The position numbers and the translations under genes are program-made. The notes under the pieces are model-generated. The model was given only the letters and a program-made list of their open reading frames with translations, was not told the origin of the DNA and searched no databases. DNA of 64,000 nt. Origin: Caryophanon tenue. GTDB lineage: Bacteria; Bacillota; Bacilli; Bacillales_A; Planococcaceae. How positions within the stretch are numbered: the first letter of the stretch is position 1; the number at the start of each line of letters is the position of its first letter. The stretch covers positions 124,001-188,000 of the forward strand of contig NZ_MASJ01000001.1 of NCBI RefSeq assembly GCF_001700315.1. Direction: 5' to 3'. Shown piece by piece: positions 30,419-39,123 of this stretch.

Positions 30419-31192
30419 ATGGAATTTTTACGTTGGTCAGTAGAAGACGGAGTTGCAATTGTAACAATTAACCGTCCGCCAGCGAATGCTCTAGCTCGTG
30501 CAATTATTAGCGAAATGGATGCGCTACTGGATGAGCTTGCAGTGAAAGACGAAGTACGTGTTGTTGTGCTTCATGGTGAAGGACGCTTCTTCTCGGCAGG
30601 AGCGGACATTAAAGAATTTACAGAGGTCTCATCTGGCGAAGAATTTACGAAATTAGCTCGTAACGGGCAAATTGTCTTCGATCGTATGGAATCATTTAGT
30701 AAACCAATCATTGCGGCAATTCACGGGGCAGCATTAGGTGGAGGACTAGAGCTTGCGATGGGCTGTCATATTCGTTATGTGACGAAGTCGGCAAAGCTAG
30801 GCTTACCAGAACTAAACTTAGGATTAATTCCAGGTTTTGGCGGTACGCAACGTTTACCACGCTTTGTTGGTGCAGCTAAAGCAGCTGAAATGATGTTTAC
30901 AAGTGATGCTATTACGGGTGAGGAAGCCGTTCAGTTTGGATTGGCGACTCGCGCATTTGATGATGAAGAACTGTTACCACAAACATTAGCAATTGCTAAA
31001 AAGATGGCACAAAAAAGTCCGATTGCGCTTGCTGCGGCGATTAAAACGCTTCAATACAGTAAAACGAGTACTTTTGATGCTGGCTTACAGGTGGAAGCAG
31101 AGAGCTTTGGACAAGTATTTGTCTCAGAGGATGCGAAAGAAGGCATTCAAGCATTTATTGAAAAACGTAAACCGCAATTTGTCGGTAAATAA
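30419..31192 (+). CDS. fadB: Enoyl-CoA hydratase
   Basis: 257 residues of the crotonase family. Oxyanion-hole motifs GRFFSAGADIKEF and HGAALGGGLELAMGC, with catalytic-type Glu in LPELNLGLIPGFGGTQRL. Expected to hydrate 2-enoyl-CoA in beta-oxidation. ATG 30419 is favoured by AAGGGTG 8 nt upstream; GTG 30410 is less likely. Confidence 0.93.
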   Translation: MEFLRWSVEDGVAIVTINRPPANALARAIISEMDALLDELAVKDEVRVVVLHGEGRFFSAGADIKEFTEVSSGEEFTKLARNGQIVFDRMESFSKPIIAAIHGAALGGGLELAMGCHIRYVTKSAKLGLPELNLGLIPGFGGTQRLPRFVGAAKAAEMMFTSDAITGEEAVQFGLATRAFDDEELLPQTLAIAKKMAQKSPIALAAAIKTLQYSKTSTFDAGLQVEAESFGQVFVSEDAKEGIQAFIEKRKPQFVGK

Positions 31193-31217
31193 AATCGCTT
31201 CAGGGGGTCTGTAAATT

Positions 31218-31988
31218 ATGAACATTTTCGTATTAGTTAAACGTACTTTCGATACAGAAGAAAAAATCGTTGTAAACGGTGGTCAAATTGATGAAGGTGG
31301 GGCAGAATTCATCATTAACCCATACGATGAGTACGCAATTGAAGAAGCTATCCAAGTGCGTGATGCACAAGGTGGTACTGTAACAGTCGTGACAATCGGT
31401 GACGAAGAAGCAGAAAAGCAATTACGTACAGCATTAGCAATGGGGGCAGACAGTGCTGTATTAATTAACGCAGAAGATTTAGATGACTTAGACCAATTCG
31501 GGGCTGCTCATATTTTAGCTGAGTACCTTAAAGATAAAGAAGCAGATTTAATTTTAGCTGGTAACGTAGCAATTGATGGCGGTTCGGGACAAGTTGGACC
31601 ACGTGTTGCAGACTTACTAGGTATTAACTACGTAACAACAATTACAAACTTAGACATTAATGGAACTGACGTAACAATCGTACGTGACGTAGAAGGGGAT
31701 TCTGAAACATTAACAACATCGTTACCGTTATTAGTGACAGCTCAACAAGGCTTAAATGAGCCACGTTACCCATCTTTACCAGGTATCATGAAGGCGAAGA
31801 AAAAGCCATTAGATGAGCTAGAGCTAGACGATTTAGATATCGATGAAGATGATGTGGAAGTAAAAGTAGAGACAGTTGAAATCTATTTACCACCTCAAAA
31901 AGCAGCAGGTCGTGTATTACAAGGGGAGTTACAAGATCAAGTAAAAGAGCTTGTTAACTTATTACACACAGAAGCAAAAGTAGTTTAA
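31218..31988 (+). CDS. etfB: Electron transfer flavoprotein beta subunit
   Basis: 256 residues with the ETF-beta pattern NIFVLVKRTFDTEEKI, NPYDEYAIEEAIQ and LAGNVAIDGGSGQVGP. Carries electrons from acyl-CoA dehydrogenases together with EtfA. RBS AGGGGG. Confidence 0.95.
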   Translation: MNIFVLVKRTFDTEEKIVVNGGQIDEGGAEFIINPYDEYAIEEAIQVRDAQGGTVTVVTIGDEEAEKQLRTALAMGADSAVLINAEDLDDLDQFGAAHILAEYLKDKEADLILAGNVAIDGGSGQVGPRVADLLGINYVTTITNLDINGTDVTIVRDVEGDSETLTTSLPLLVTAQQGLNEPRYPSLPGIMKAKKKPLDELELDDLDIDEDDVEVKVETVEIYLPPQKAAGRVLQGELQDQVKELVNLLHTEAKVV

Positions 31989-32033
31989 TTGAGAATTCAT
32001 TTGAAAACGTGCGTACGAAAGGGGTAAATTCAC

Positions 32034-33002
32034 ATGTCAAAAGTGTTAGTTCTAGGAGAAGCTCGTGAAGGGGCTTTACGTAATGTATCATTCGAGGCAA
32101 TCGCAGCAGGTAAGAAATTAGGGGATGAAGTAGTAGGGCTATTAGTAGGTGACGCAGTAGCTGACTTAGCACAAGAGCTAATCGCATACGGTGCAGATCG
32201 CGTAATTACTGTTGAACACCCAAACTTAGCTCATTATACATCTGATGGGTATTCACAAGCCGTTTTAGCGGTAGTTGAACAAGAGTCTCCAGGGGCAATT
32301 GTTTTCGGTCACACAGCGATTGGTAAAGATTTATCACCAAAAGTGGCAAGTCGTTTACAAATTGGTTTAATTTCAGATGTAACAGATATTGAAGGTGAAG
32401 GCGCTGATGCAGTGTTTATTCGTCCAATTTACTCTGGTAAAGCATTTGAAAAAGTGAAAATCGCTGATGGTACAGTATTCGTATCAATTCGTCCAAACAA
32501 CATTGCACCGCTTGCAAAAGATGCAGGTCGTTCAGGTGACGTATCAAGTGTATCGGTAGATGTTCAAAACTTACGTTCAATCATTAAAGAAGTTGTACGT
32601 AAATCAACAGATGGCGTTGATTTATCAGAAGCGAAAGTAGTGGTTGCTGGTGGACGTGGCGTGAAATCTGAAGAAGGTTTTGAGCCATTAAAAGAGCTAG
32701 CAAGCGTACTTGGTGGAGCAGTTGGTGCATCACGTGGTGCATGTGACGCTGAATACTGTGACTACTCATTACAAATCGGTCAAACAGGTAAGGTTGTAAC
32801 ACCAGACCTGTACATTGCAGCAGGTATTTCAGGGGCTATCCAGCATTTAGCGGGGATGTCGAACTCGAAAGTAATCGTTGCAATTAACAAAGATCCAGAA
32901 GCAAACATCTTCAAAGTAGCTGACTACGGTATCGTAGGTGACTTATTCGAAGTTGTGCCGCTTTTAATTGAAGAATTCAAAGCGTTAAAAGTAAACGCAT
33001 AA
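32034..33002 (+). CDS. etfA: Electron transfer flavoprotein alpha subunit
   Basis: 322 residues; C-terminal FAD domain with [27 protein letters not shown] and [20 protein letters not shown]. Partner of EtfB. Last gene of the fad operon before the hairpin at 33017. Confidence 0.96.
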   Translation: MSKVLVLGEAREGALRNVSFEAIAAGKKLGDEVVGLLVGDAVADLAQELIAYGADRVITVEHPNLAHYTSDGYSQAVLAVVEQESPGAIVFGHTAIGKDLSPKVASRLQIGLISDVTDIEGEGADAVFIRPIYSGKAFEKVKIADGTVFVSIRPNNIAPLAKDAGRSGDVSSVSVDVQNLRSIIKEVVRKSTDGVDLSEAKVVVAGGRGVKSEEGFEPLKELASVLGGAVGASRGACDAEYCDYSLQIGQTGKVVTPDLYIAAGISGAIQHLAGMSNSKVIVAINKDPEANIFKVADYGIVGDLFEVVPLLIEEFKALKVNA

Positions 33003-33016
33003 TTATAGCACAAAAC

Positions 33017-33045
33017 AACGCTAGCGAGGTTTTTTCGCTAGCGTT
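33017..33045 (+). terminator. Hairpin after etfA
   Basis: AACGCTAGCGA (33017-33027) pairs with TCGCTAGCGTT (33035-33045); the T tail is weak. The remaining 170 nt to trxA holds a small hairpin TGCGAG/CTCGCA (33133-33152) and a -10-like TATACT (33172-33177) but no gene. Confidence 0.7.
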
Positions 33046-33218
33046 ATTTGTCATAATAACAGTTATAAAAATCATATCTATCAAAAATCCGTTAAGCATG
33101 TTAATATTTAGTGGTTATAAAAAATGACTGACGTGCGAGCAAAATACTCGCATCTGTTATTTTGTGCGTGCTATACTACATGCATGCATTACATAGACAT
33201 TTAAGGAGGCTATTTCAA

Positions 33219-33533
33219 ATGGCAATCGTAAAAGGTACAGACCAAAACTTCGGACAAGAAATTTCACAAGGTACAGTATTAGTAGACTTCTGGGCAGCTT
33301 GGTGCGGACCATGTAAAATGATCGCTCCTGTTCTTGAAGAGCTTGATACAGAAATCGGCAACGATGTTAAAATCGTAAAAGTAGACGTTGATGAAAACCA
33401 AGTAACTGCTGGTGAGTATGGCATTATGTCAATTCCATCATTACTATTATTCGTAGACGGTGAATTAAAAGGTAAAACAGCTGGTTACCAACCAAAAGAA
33501 GCGTTAATCGAATTCATCGAAAACAACAAGTAA
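33219..33533 (+). CDS. trxA: Thioredoxin
   Basis: 104 residues; active site WCGPCK, cis-Pro loop SIPSLLLF. Cytoplasmic dithiol reductant. AAGGAGG at 33203-33209 fixes ATG 33219; an upstream frame extension to 33162 is not used. Confidence 0.97.
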   Translation: MAIVKGTDQNFGQEISQGTVLVDFWAAWCGPCKMIAPVLEELDTEIGNDVKIVKVDVDENQVTAGEYGIMSIPSLLLFVDGELKGKTAGYQPKEALIEFIENNK

Positions 33534-33541
33534 TACAAAGT

Positions 33542-33568
33542 AAGGTGTGCCTAGGCACACCTTCTTTT
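33542..33568 (+). terminator. Terminator after trxA
   Basis: AAGGTGTGCC (33542-33551), TA, GGCACACCTT (33554-33563), then a T-rich tail. Confidence 0.85.
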
Positions 33569-33602
33569 ATTAGTTTCTTCTATTATAATAATAGTCAGTA
33601 AA

Positions 33603-33645
33603 AAAGGGTTCATCTGAGAAGTTATTCTCAGATGAACCCTTTCTG
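33603..33645. terminator. Bidirectional terminator between trxA and the DUF896 gene
   Basis: An 18-bp perfect stem, 33603-33620 with 33625-33642, loop GTTA, with A and T tracts on the two sides. Confidence 0.85.
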
Positions 33646-33864
33646 TTATAGGTCACGCTGTACATTGCGTAATTTAGTCGGTGTAATATCTGTGCCAGTC
33701 TCGTCAACAACAGTCATGCCTTTCATCGTTGAAAATACTTGTCCACGGATTTCCGTTAAATATTGTTGGCGTAAAATAGAACGCTCGCGTATTTCGTCAT
33801 ATGTTAAACCAATCGTACGCTCACGTTCTGCAAGCTCATTAATACGTGGTAATGATGCAATCAT
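33646..33864 (-). CDS. DUF896/UPF0291 family small protein
   Basis: 72 residues, helical and charged: LPRINELAERERTIGLT, then RSILRQQYLTEIRGQV, the YnzC/UPF0291 pattern. Start at ATG 33864 with AAAGGATG upstream; the frame to 33921 has no ribosome site. Function not established. Confidence 0.8.
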   Translation of the reverse strand: MIASLPRINELAERERTIGLTYDEIRERSILRQQYLTEIRGQVFSTMKGMTVVDETGTDITPTKLRNVQRDL

Positions 33865-34033
33865 TGAAATAACATCCTTTCGTTTTAAGAATCTCAATAC
33901 TGAGATATTTACAGTATACATGCCACGAATTTAAAAGTCAAATAAGGTCAACTTTTAAGCGTATCAATACAAAGCATCCTACATATCCGATATAATGAGG
34001 GCTATGAGCAAGCAGTATAAAGAGGTGAAAACG

Positions 34034-35824
34034 GTGAATGATTTATTAAAGGCGAAGCTCGCGATATTGCCAGACCAACCAGGGTGTTATTTAATGAAAG
34101 ACCAGCAAGGAACGATTATTTATGTCGGCAAGGCGAAGGTGTTGAAAAATCGAGTGCGCTCGTATTTTACCGGTTCGCATGAAGGGAAAACACAACGTCT
34201 CGTTGCAGAGATTGTTGACTTTGAATATATCGTAACAAGCTCCGACTTAGAGGCGCTTATTTTAGAATTAAATTTAATTAAATTACATGACCCGAAGTAT
34301 AATGTGCTGTTAACAGACGATAAAACATATCCTTATTTAAAAATCACAAATGAAAAGCATCCACGTCTGCTTGTCGTGCGCAAAGTAAAAAAAGATAAAG
34401 CGAAATACTTTGGTCCGTATCCAAATGGCTATGCGGCACATGAGACGAAAAAGTTATTAGACCGCATGTTTCCGCTACGAAAATGTGCGACGATGCCGGC
34501 ACAAGTATGCTTATACTATCATATCGGACAATGCATGGCGCCGTGTGTCAAGGAAGTGCCACAAGCAACATATGATGAGGTAATTGGCAAAATGACAAAA
34601 TTTTTAAGTGGCGGTCAAGATGAAATTAAAGGCGAGCTCACACAGAAAATGATGGACGCTGCTGAGAAGTTAGAATTTGAGCGTGCCAAAGAGCTACGTG
34701 ACCAAATTGCTCATATTGATACGATTATGGAGAAGCAAAAGATTACGTCAGGTGATGTGGCGAATCGTGATGTATTTGGGTATGCCGTTGATAAAGGATG
34801 GATGTGTGTACAAGTATTTTTTGTACGACAAGGGAAAGTCATTGAGCGAGACGTTTCGCTGTTTCCAATTCATCAAGACCCAGAAGAAGAGTTACTGACG
34901 TTTATCGGTCGTTTTTATGAAAAGCCGGAGCATTTAAAACCGAAAGAAATTTTAGTGCCGAGTGTGGTTGATAGCGCAATTTTACAACAGCTATTGGCAG
35001 TCAAAGTAATAGAGCCAAAGCGTGGGCATAAAAAAGAGCTTGTGGAGATGGCGATGAAAAATGCGCATATCGGTATTCAAGAGAAGTTCCAGCTGATGGA
35101 GCGTCAAGAAGAACGAACAGTTGGGGCATGTGAAGAAATCGGCGAGGCATTACACATTCCAACACCACTGCATATTGAAGCGTTCGATAACTCACATATT
35201 CACGGCGTGGATGGAGTGTCGGCGATGGTTGTGTTTATTGATGGAAAGCCGGCGAAAAAGCAGTATCGCAAATATAAGCATCAGCACGTAGCGGCGCATG
35301 ATGATTACGGGGCGATGGCAGAGGTGATTCGTCGTCGTTATCGTCGTGTGTTGAAGGATGGTTTGCCTATTCCGCAGCTAATTGTTATTGATGGAGGCAA
35401 AGGGCAAATGCAAGTGGCACGAGATGTACTAGAGCATGAGCTTGGTTTATCGATTCCAATTGCAGGCTTGGCGAAGGATGATAAGCATAAGACGGCGCAG
35501 CTGTTATTCGGTGACCCAGCGGAAGTAGTGCCGTTAAAGAGAACGAGCGACGGTTTTTATTTATTGCAGCGTATTCAAGATGAGGTACATCGTTTTGCGA
35601 TTACGTTTTTACGTCAAACGCATGAGCGGGGGACGATTACATCAGCGCTGGATCATATCCCAGGTGTAGGGCCGAAGCGTAAGCAACAATTAATGAAAGC
35701 GTTTGGTTCGGTAAAGAAGATTAAAGCAGCGAGCGAGCTCGAGTTAATTGAAGCGGATATTCCTGCGAAGGTAGCAGAGCAAATTGTGCAATATTTTGCG
35801 CAGAACATTGAAGCGCAAAAGTAA
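34034..35824 (+). CDS. uvrC: Excinuclease ABC subunit C (GTG start)
   Basis: 596 residues; makes both incisions in nucleotide excision repair. GIY-YIG domain ([21 protein letters not shown]), UVR motif ([14 protein letters not shown]), RNase H-like nuclease with [20 protein letters not shown], and C-terminal HhH ([15 protein letters not shown]). GTG 34034 is chosen since AGAGGTG is 6 nt upstream and the length then fits the family; ATG 33995 and 34004 lack a site. Confidence 0.94.
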   Translation: MNDLLKAKLAILPDQPGCYLMKDQQGTIIYVGKAKVLKNRVRSYFTGSHEGKTQRLVAEIVDFEYIVTSSDLEALILELNLIKLHDPKYNVLLTDDKTYPYLKITNEKHPRLLVVRKVKKDKAKYFGPYPNGYAAHETKKLLDRMFPLRKCATMPAQVCLYYHIGQCMAPCVKEVPQATYDEVIGKMTKFLSGGQDEIKGELTQKMMDAAEKLEFERAKELRDQIAHIDTIMEKQKITSGDVANRDVFGYAVDKGWMCVQVFFVRQGKVIERDVSLFPIHQDPEEELLTFIGRFYEKPEHLKPKEILVPSVVDSAILQQLLAVKVIEPKRGHKKELVEMAMKNAHIGIQEKFQLMERQEERTVGACEEIGEALHIPTPLHIEAFDNSHIHGVDGVSAMVVFIDGKPAKKQYRKYKHQHVAAHDDYGAMAEVIRRRYRRVLKDGLPIPQLIVIDGGKGQMQVARDVLEHELGLSIPIAGLAKDDKHKTAQLLFGDPAEVVPLKRTSDGFYLLQRIQDEVHRFAITFLRQTHERGTITSALDHIPGVGPKRKQQLMKAFGSVKKIKAASELELIEADIPAKVAEQIVQYFAQNIEAQK

Positions 35825-35836
35825 GTGTGCTATAGT
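35808..35836 (+). promoter_or_regulatory. Promoter of lysC inside the end of uvrC
   Basis: TTGAAG (35808-35813), 17-nt spacer, TATAGT (35831-35836). Confidence 0.5.
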
Positions 35837-35854
35837 GTGAGTACATCTACTATA

Positions 35855-36110
35855 TACAGTGATGATAGAGGTGCAACTATTAATAGTACGGACATATAAG
35901 AGCAGAACAAGCTCATTTGGAATATGTTCGGAAAGGAATCGTTGCCGAAGTGATAATTAGTTTGTTCCTAGTTATTGCTGGTTGTGCATTTAAGAGATGT
36001 ACGACTGTCAGAGTGAATTCTGGAGAGCTATCTCACATGCACGATTTTTTTACATCCGTATGAATCGTCATGTACAGAGACAGCGAACTATTCGCTGTCT
36101 CTTTTTTTAT
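35855..36110 (+). promoter_or_regulatory. Lysine riboswitch with terminator, controlling lysC
   Basis: Conserved L-box blocks are present in order: GATAGAGGTGCAAC (35864 on), GGAAAGGAATCGTTGCCGAAG (split near 35932-35951), GCTGGTT, ACTGTCAGAGTGAATT and CTGGAGAGCTATC (to about 36033). The terminator AGAGACAGCGAA (36076-36087)/TTCGCTGTCTCT (36091-36102) with T7 lies 54 nt before lysC. Lysine binding should favour termination. Confidence 0.93.
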
Positions 36111-36164
36111 TCACAAGCTATTGAAGGACGAAAACTTTCTGAAAATAGAAAGGGAGACGAGTAA

Positions 36165-37391
36165 ATGACAATCATAGTAATGAAGTTTGGCGGTTCAACC
36201 TTAACGACACCTGAGGAATTGACGCAAGTGGTAGCACATGTAAAGCGCATGCAAGAAGCGGGACATCAGTTAGTCATTGTTCCGTCATCCATCAAGTCAA
36301 TGCGTGACCATATTGTTAAGGCGGCAACAACGATCACCAATATCCCGGCAAAGCGCGAACTGGATGTAATTTATGCTTCAGCAACATCTGTGTCAAGTGC
36401 GTTAATGTCCATTGCATTACAAGATGCAGGGATTGATGCAATTCAGTTAACAGGATGGCAAGCGGGTATTGAAACAGATTCGACGCATCGTGTAGCACGT
36501 ATTTCGAACGTAAACCCTAAAAAAGTGACACAATATTTAGAAGAAGGTAAAGTAGTGGTCGTCGCGGGGTATCAAGGAATTGATGAATACGGGGATATTA
36601 CAACGCTCGGTGACGGTGGGACAGAAACAGTTGCTGTTGCACTTGCGGTAGCGTTACAGGCGGCACGTGTAGAATTGTATTCACAAGTGGATGGTGTGTA
36701 TACAGCAGACCCATTAGTTGTGCCAAAGGCGGCGAAAATTGATGAGTTATCGTATGAGGCGATGTTGGAGCTTGCACAGCTTGGCGCGCGCATTATTCAT
36801 CCATGTGCAGTGGAACTAGCAAAGCAATTTAAAATGCCACTTATTGTTCGTTCACTTGCACAAGATGCGACAGGTACGTTATTAAAGGAGGAGAAAAATG
36901 TGGAACAAGCATTATTAGTACAAGGGATTGCATATGAATCAGATGTTATTCGTTTAACAGTAGGATATGAGGAAAGTTCTGAGACCTCACTTGCGACCAT
37001 TTTTAAAGTGTTAGCAGAGCATGGTATTAATGTCGATTTAATTGTGCAGTCGTTACTAAATGGGATTAATCCAACCGTTTCTTTCTCCATCGCTAAAGAG
37101 CAATTTGCAGAATGTCTGGAAGTGCTAGAGCAAAGTAAGGCGTCGCTTGGCTTTACGTTTGCGGATTTCGAAGTAGGCTTAGCGAAAATTTCGGTAGCTG
37201 GCTCAGGTATGATGTTAAACCCTGGTGTTGCGGCACGCATCTTTGACCGTTTACGTAAAGAAGACATTACGGTGAAAATGGTATCAACATCTGAAATTAA
37301 AGTGTCGGTCATTATTCCACAAGATGATATGGTACGCGCAGCGAATGCATTACATGATGAATTTAACTTAGTCGGCAGCGTCCGTGTGTAA
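36165..37391 (+). CDS. lysC: Aspartokinase, alpha subunit
   Basis: 408 residues; phosphorylates aspartate at the head of the lysine/methionine/threonine pathway. Kinase motif MKFGGSTL, ATP site TTLGDGGTETVAVALA, and two C-terminal ACT domains (about 265-408). Size and riboswitch control match B. subtilis aspartokinase II. The beta subunit is read from an in-frame internal start (next entry). RBS AAAGGGAG. Confidence 0.95.
   Translation: MTIIVMKFGGSTLTTPEELTQVVAHVKRMQEAGHQLVIVPSSIKSMRDHIVKAATTITNIPAKRELDVIYASATSVSSALMSIALQDAGIDAIQLTGWQAGIETDSTHRVARISNVNPKKVTQYLEEGKVVVVAGYQGIDEYGDITTLGDGGTETVAVALAVALQAARVELYSQVDGVYTADPLVVPKAAKIDELSYEAMLELAQLGARIIHPCAVELAKQFKMPLIVRSLAQDATGTLLKEEKNVEQALLVQGIAYESDVIRLTVGYEESSETSLATIFKVLAEHGINVDLIVQSLLNGINPTVSFSIAKEQFAECLEVLEQSKASLGFTFADFEVGLAKISVAGSGMMLNPGVAARIFDRLRKEDITVKMVSTSEIKVSVIIPQDDMVRAANALHDEFNLVGSVRV
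36900..37391 (+). CDS. lysC: Aspartokinase beta subunit from internal in-frame start
   Basis: Within lysC, AAAGGAGGAG (36885-36894 region) stands about 6 nt before an in-frame GTG at 36900, giving a 163-residue protein of the two ACT domains. B. subtilis aspartokinase II makes its beta subunit the same way. The overlapping ATG at 36898 is out of frame. Seen: the strong site and start; known: the two-subunit design; inferred: that it is used here. Confidence 0.7.
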   Translation: MEQALLVQGIAYESDVIRLTVGYEESSETSLATIFKVLAEHGINVDLIVQSLLNGINPTVSFSIAKEQFAECLEVLEQSKASLGFTFADFEVGLAKISVAGSGMMLNPGVAARIFDRLRKEDITVKMVSTSEIKVSVIIPQDDMVRAANALHDEFNLVGSVRV

Positions 37392-37430
37392 ATATTGAAA
37401 CGTAAAAAGAGTGTAGGATAGAAGCAGAAA

Positions 37431-37465
37431 AACAGCAAACCGATATTTGTCGGTTTGCTGTTTTT
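37431..37465 (+). terminator. Terminator after lysC
   Basis: AACAGCAAACCGA (37431-37443) pairs with TCGGTTTGCTGTT (37450-37462), then T. Related to the hairpin at 20738-20771. Confidence 0.85.
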
Positions 37466-37487
37466 GATAACGGTGAGGTTTGTTTTA

Positions 37488-37705
37488 GAGGGCACGGCTC
37501 GCGGCAAACACAAGGTTTGTCACATCTATTTTGCCACCCGATATAGCATTTTAGCAGATGTTCCGTATATAAGCGCCTGTTCTTGCGATACCTCGTCGCA
37601 AAAAAGCATTGCTTTGCTTATCCTGCTGAAGTTGTCATTTGTGTCGGGACGTACGAGCGAATTTTTATCATCTCAATCAATTTATTTTTATCAAAGATGG
37701 CATCT
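37488..37705. repeat. Dispersed structured intergenic repeat, copy B
   Basis: Aligns with 7079-7290. Shared blocks GGCAAACACAAGGTTTG, TTGCCAC, AGCAGATGTTCCG, TCCTGCTGAAGT and TTGTGTCGGGACG. The small hairpin corresponding to CTGCG/CGCAG in copy A is TTGCG/CGCAA here, a compensated base-pair change. Again located between a hairpin terminator and the 3' end of a minus-strand gene. The 355-nt gap has no coding frame I can support. Confidence 0.6.
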
Positions 37706-37746
37706 TATTGCAGTCACGTTGTTTCGTTTGGAGTCGCACATCTTTT

Positions 37747-38169
37747 TTAGCGCTGTGTAATCGGTTCTTTATAATCCGTACGAATTGTTAAATACACCAC
37801 TTTATGTTTCGTATCTACTTCACAATAGCACTCGGTTAAAAAACCAGTCATACGTTCATGCTGTTCTGCAAGGAAGCCAGCTTCTAAACGGAAGCAACGC
37901 GTATCAATGCGTAATAGCTCTTGGTTACCAGAGATTTTGTATAGACGCTCGTCCTTCTTCTCTTTTTCTAATGTGAGTAATCCCCAGCCAGCTTTAATGA
38001 AAAACTCTGCAATCGCTAGCTCATCAGATAAAGGGTATTTGCGGGCAACGTCTTTTCCTGCCCAATAAAGAATATCTTCTTCATTTTTTCCTAAAATCGA
38101 ACGTAATACATCCTCACGAAGAATCTCATAGCCAAAGCTAGGAACAGTTTTTGTGTTTTCTACTTGCAT
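37747..38169 (-). CDS. yslB: DUF2507 protein, YslB-like
   Basis: 140 residues of the YslB family: SFGYEILREDVLRSILG, ILYWAGKDVARKYPL, FFIKAGWGLL and FRLEAGFLAEQ. Function unknown; position between lysC and sdhC matches B. subtilis. ATG 38169 taken because GAAGG lies upstream; ATG 38193 is the alternative. Confidence 0.85.
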   Translation of the reverse strand: MQVENTKTVPSFGYEILREDVLRSILGKNEEDILYWAGKDVARKYPLSDELAIAEFFIKAGWGLLTLEKEKKDERLYKISGNQELLRIDTRCFRLEAGFLAEQHERMTGFLTECYCEVDTKHKVVYLTIRTDYKEPITQR

Positions 38170-38316
38170 AAATATTGGGCCTTCTCTCTGCATTTTTTGT
38201 ATTGAAATTTATTGATAAATCGATTTTAAACGGAATTGTATTCTCTATGTAGTAAAAATGTGTCTAAAGTAGAAATTTTTCGCTATATTCAGACGGTGGG
38301 AAAACTGAAAGCAACC

Positions 38317-38345
38317 TTGACGCCCCCACATGTTGAGAGTACAAT
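38317..38345 (+). promoter_or_regulatory. Promoter of sdhCAB
   Basis: TTGACG (38317-38322), 17-nt spacer, TACAAT (38340-38345). Confidence 0.65.
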
Positions 38346-38390
38346 AAACATGTCATAATATTGTACCATGATGAAACGGGTAGTCAACAA

Positions 38391-38406
38391 TTGAGAACGT
38401 TTTCAA
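38391..38406 (+). promoter_or_regulatory. Possible cre (CcpA) site upstream of sdhC
   Basis: TTGAGAACGTTTTCAA is nearly palindromic and differs by one base from the cre consensus WTGNAANCGNWNNCAW. It lies about 40 nt downstream of the expected sdh start, where CcpA would act as a roadblock. Confidence 0.5.
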
Positions 38407-38465
38407 TTAGGAGAATCTTTAACAATTTAGGCTGCAAGTTTTAAGTACTAAGGGGGGTAACAGTC

Positions 38466-39080
38466 TTGTCGAAAAATCGTGAGTTTTTATGGCGCCGACT
38501 ACATTCTTTACTTGGTGTAATTCCAGTAGGTCTGTTCTTGGTGTTCCACTTATCACTGAACTTCACAGCTACAGGCGGTGAAGAATCTTATAACAGTGCA
38601 ACTGGCGTAATGGAATTAATTCCACACTGGTTGTTATTAGTTATGGAATGGGTAATCATCTACATCCCATTAATGTTCCATGCGTTCTACGGAGTATATA
38701 TTGCTTTCACAGCGACGCATAATACAAAGCGTTTCGGTACGTTCCGTAACTGGATGTTCCGCATTCAACGTATGACAGGTATTTTCCTAGTTGTATTCGT
38801 TGCTTGGCACATCTGGCAAACTCGTATCCAAAAAGCTTTAGGTGACACTGTAGACTTTGATATGATGGCGGACATCGTAGCAAATCCTTGGATGTTAGCA
38901 TTCTACATCGTAGGTATTTTATCTGCAACGTTCCACTTATCTAACGGTTTATGGTCATTCTTAGTGAGCTGGGGTATTACTCAATCTCCAAAATCACAAA
39001 AAATTGTTACGTACATCACAATTGGATTCTTCATTATCTTAAGTGTTGTAGGTGTAATGGCAATTTTAGCGTTCGTTTAA
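38466..39080 (+). CDS. sdhC: Succinate dehydrogenase cytochrome b558 subunit (TTG start)
   Basis: 204 residues, five hydrophobic spans, with His residues (LHSLLGV, FHLSLNF, FHAFYGVY, WHIWQ, FHLSNGLW) suited to ligate two haems. Membrane anchor of complex II that passes electrons to menaquinone. TTG 38466 follows AAGGGGGG by 8 nt. Confidence 0.94.
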   Translation: MSKNREFLWRRLHSLLGVIPVGLFLVFHLSLNFTATGGEESYNSATGVMELIPHWLLLVMEWVIIYIPLMFHAFYGVYIAFTATHNTKRFGTFRNWMFRIQRMTGIFLVVFVAWHIWQTRIQKALGDTVDFDMMADIVANPWMLAFYIVGILSATFHLSNGLWSFLVSWGITQSPKSQKIVTYITIGFFIILSVVGVMAILAFV

Positions 39081-39123
39081 TAAGCGTATAGCAAGGCAAT
39101 ATTTTTGAGGAGTGAGAATTAAC

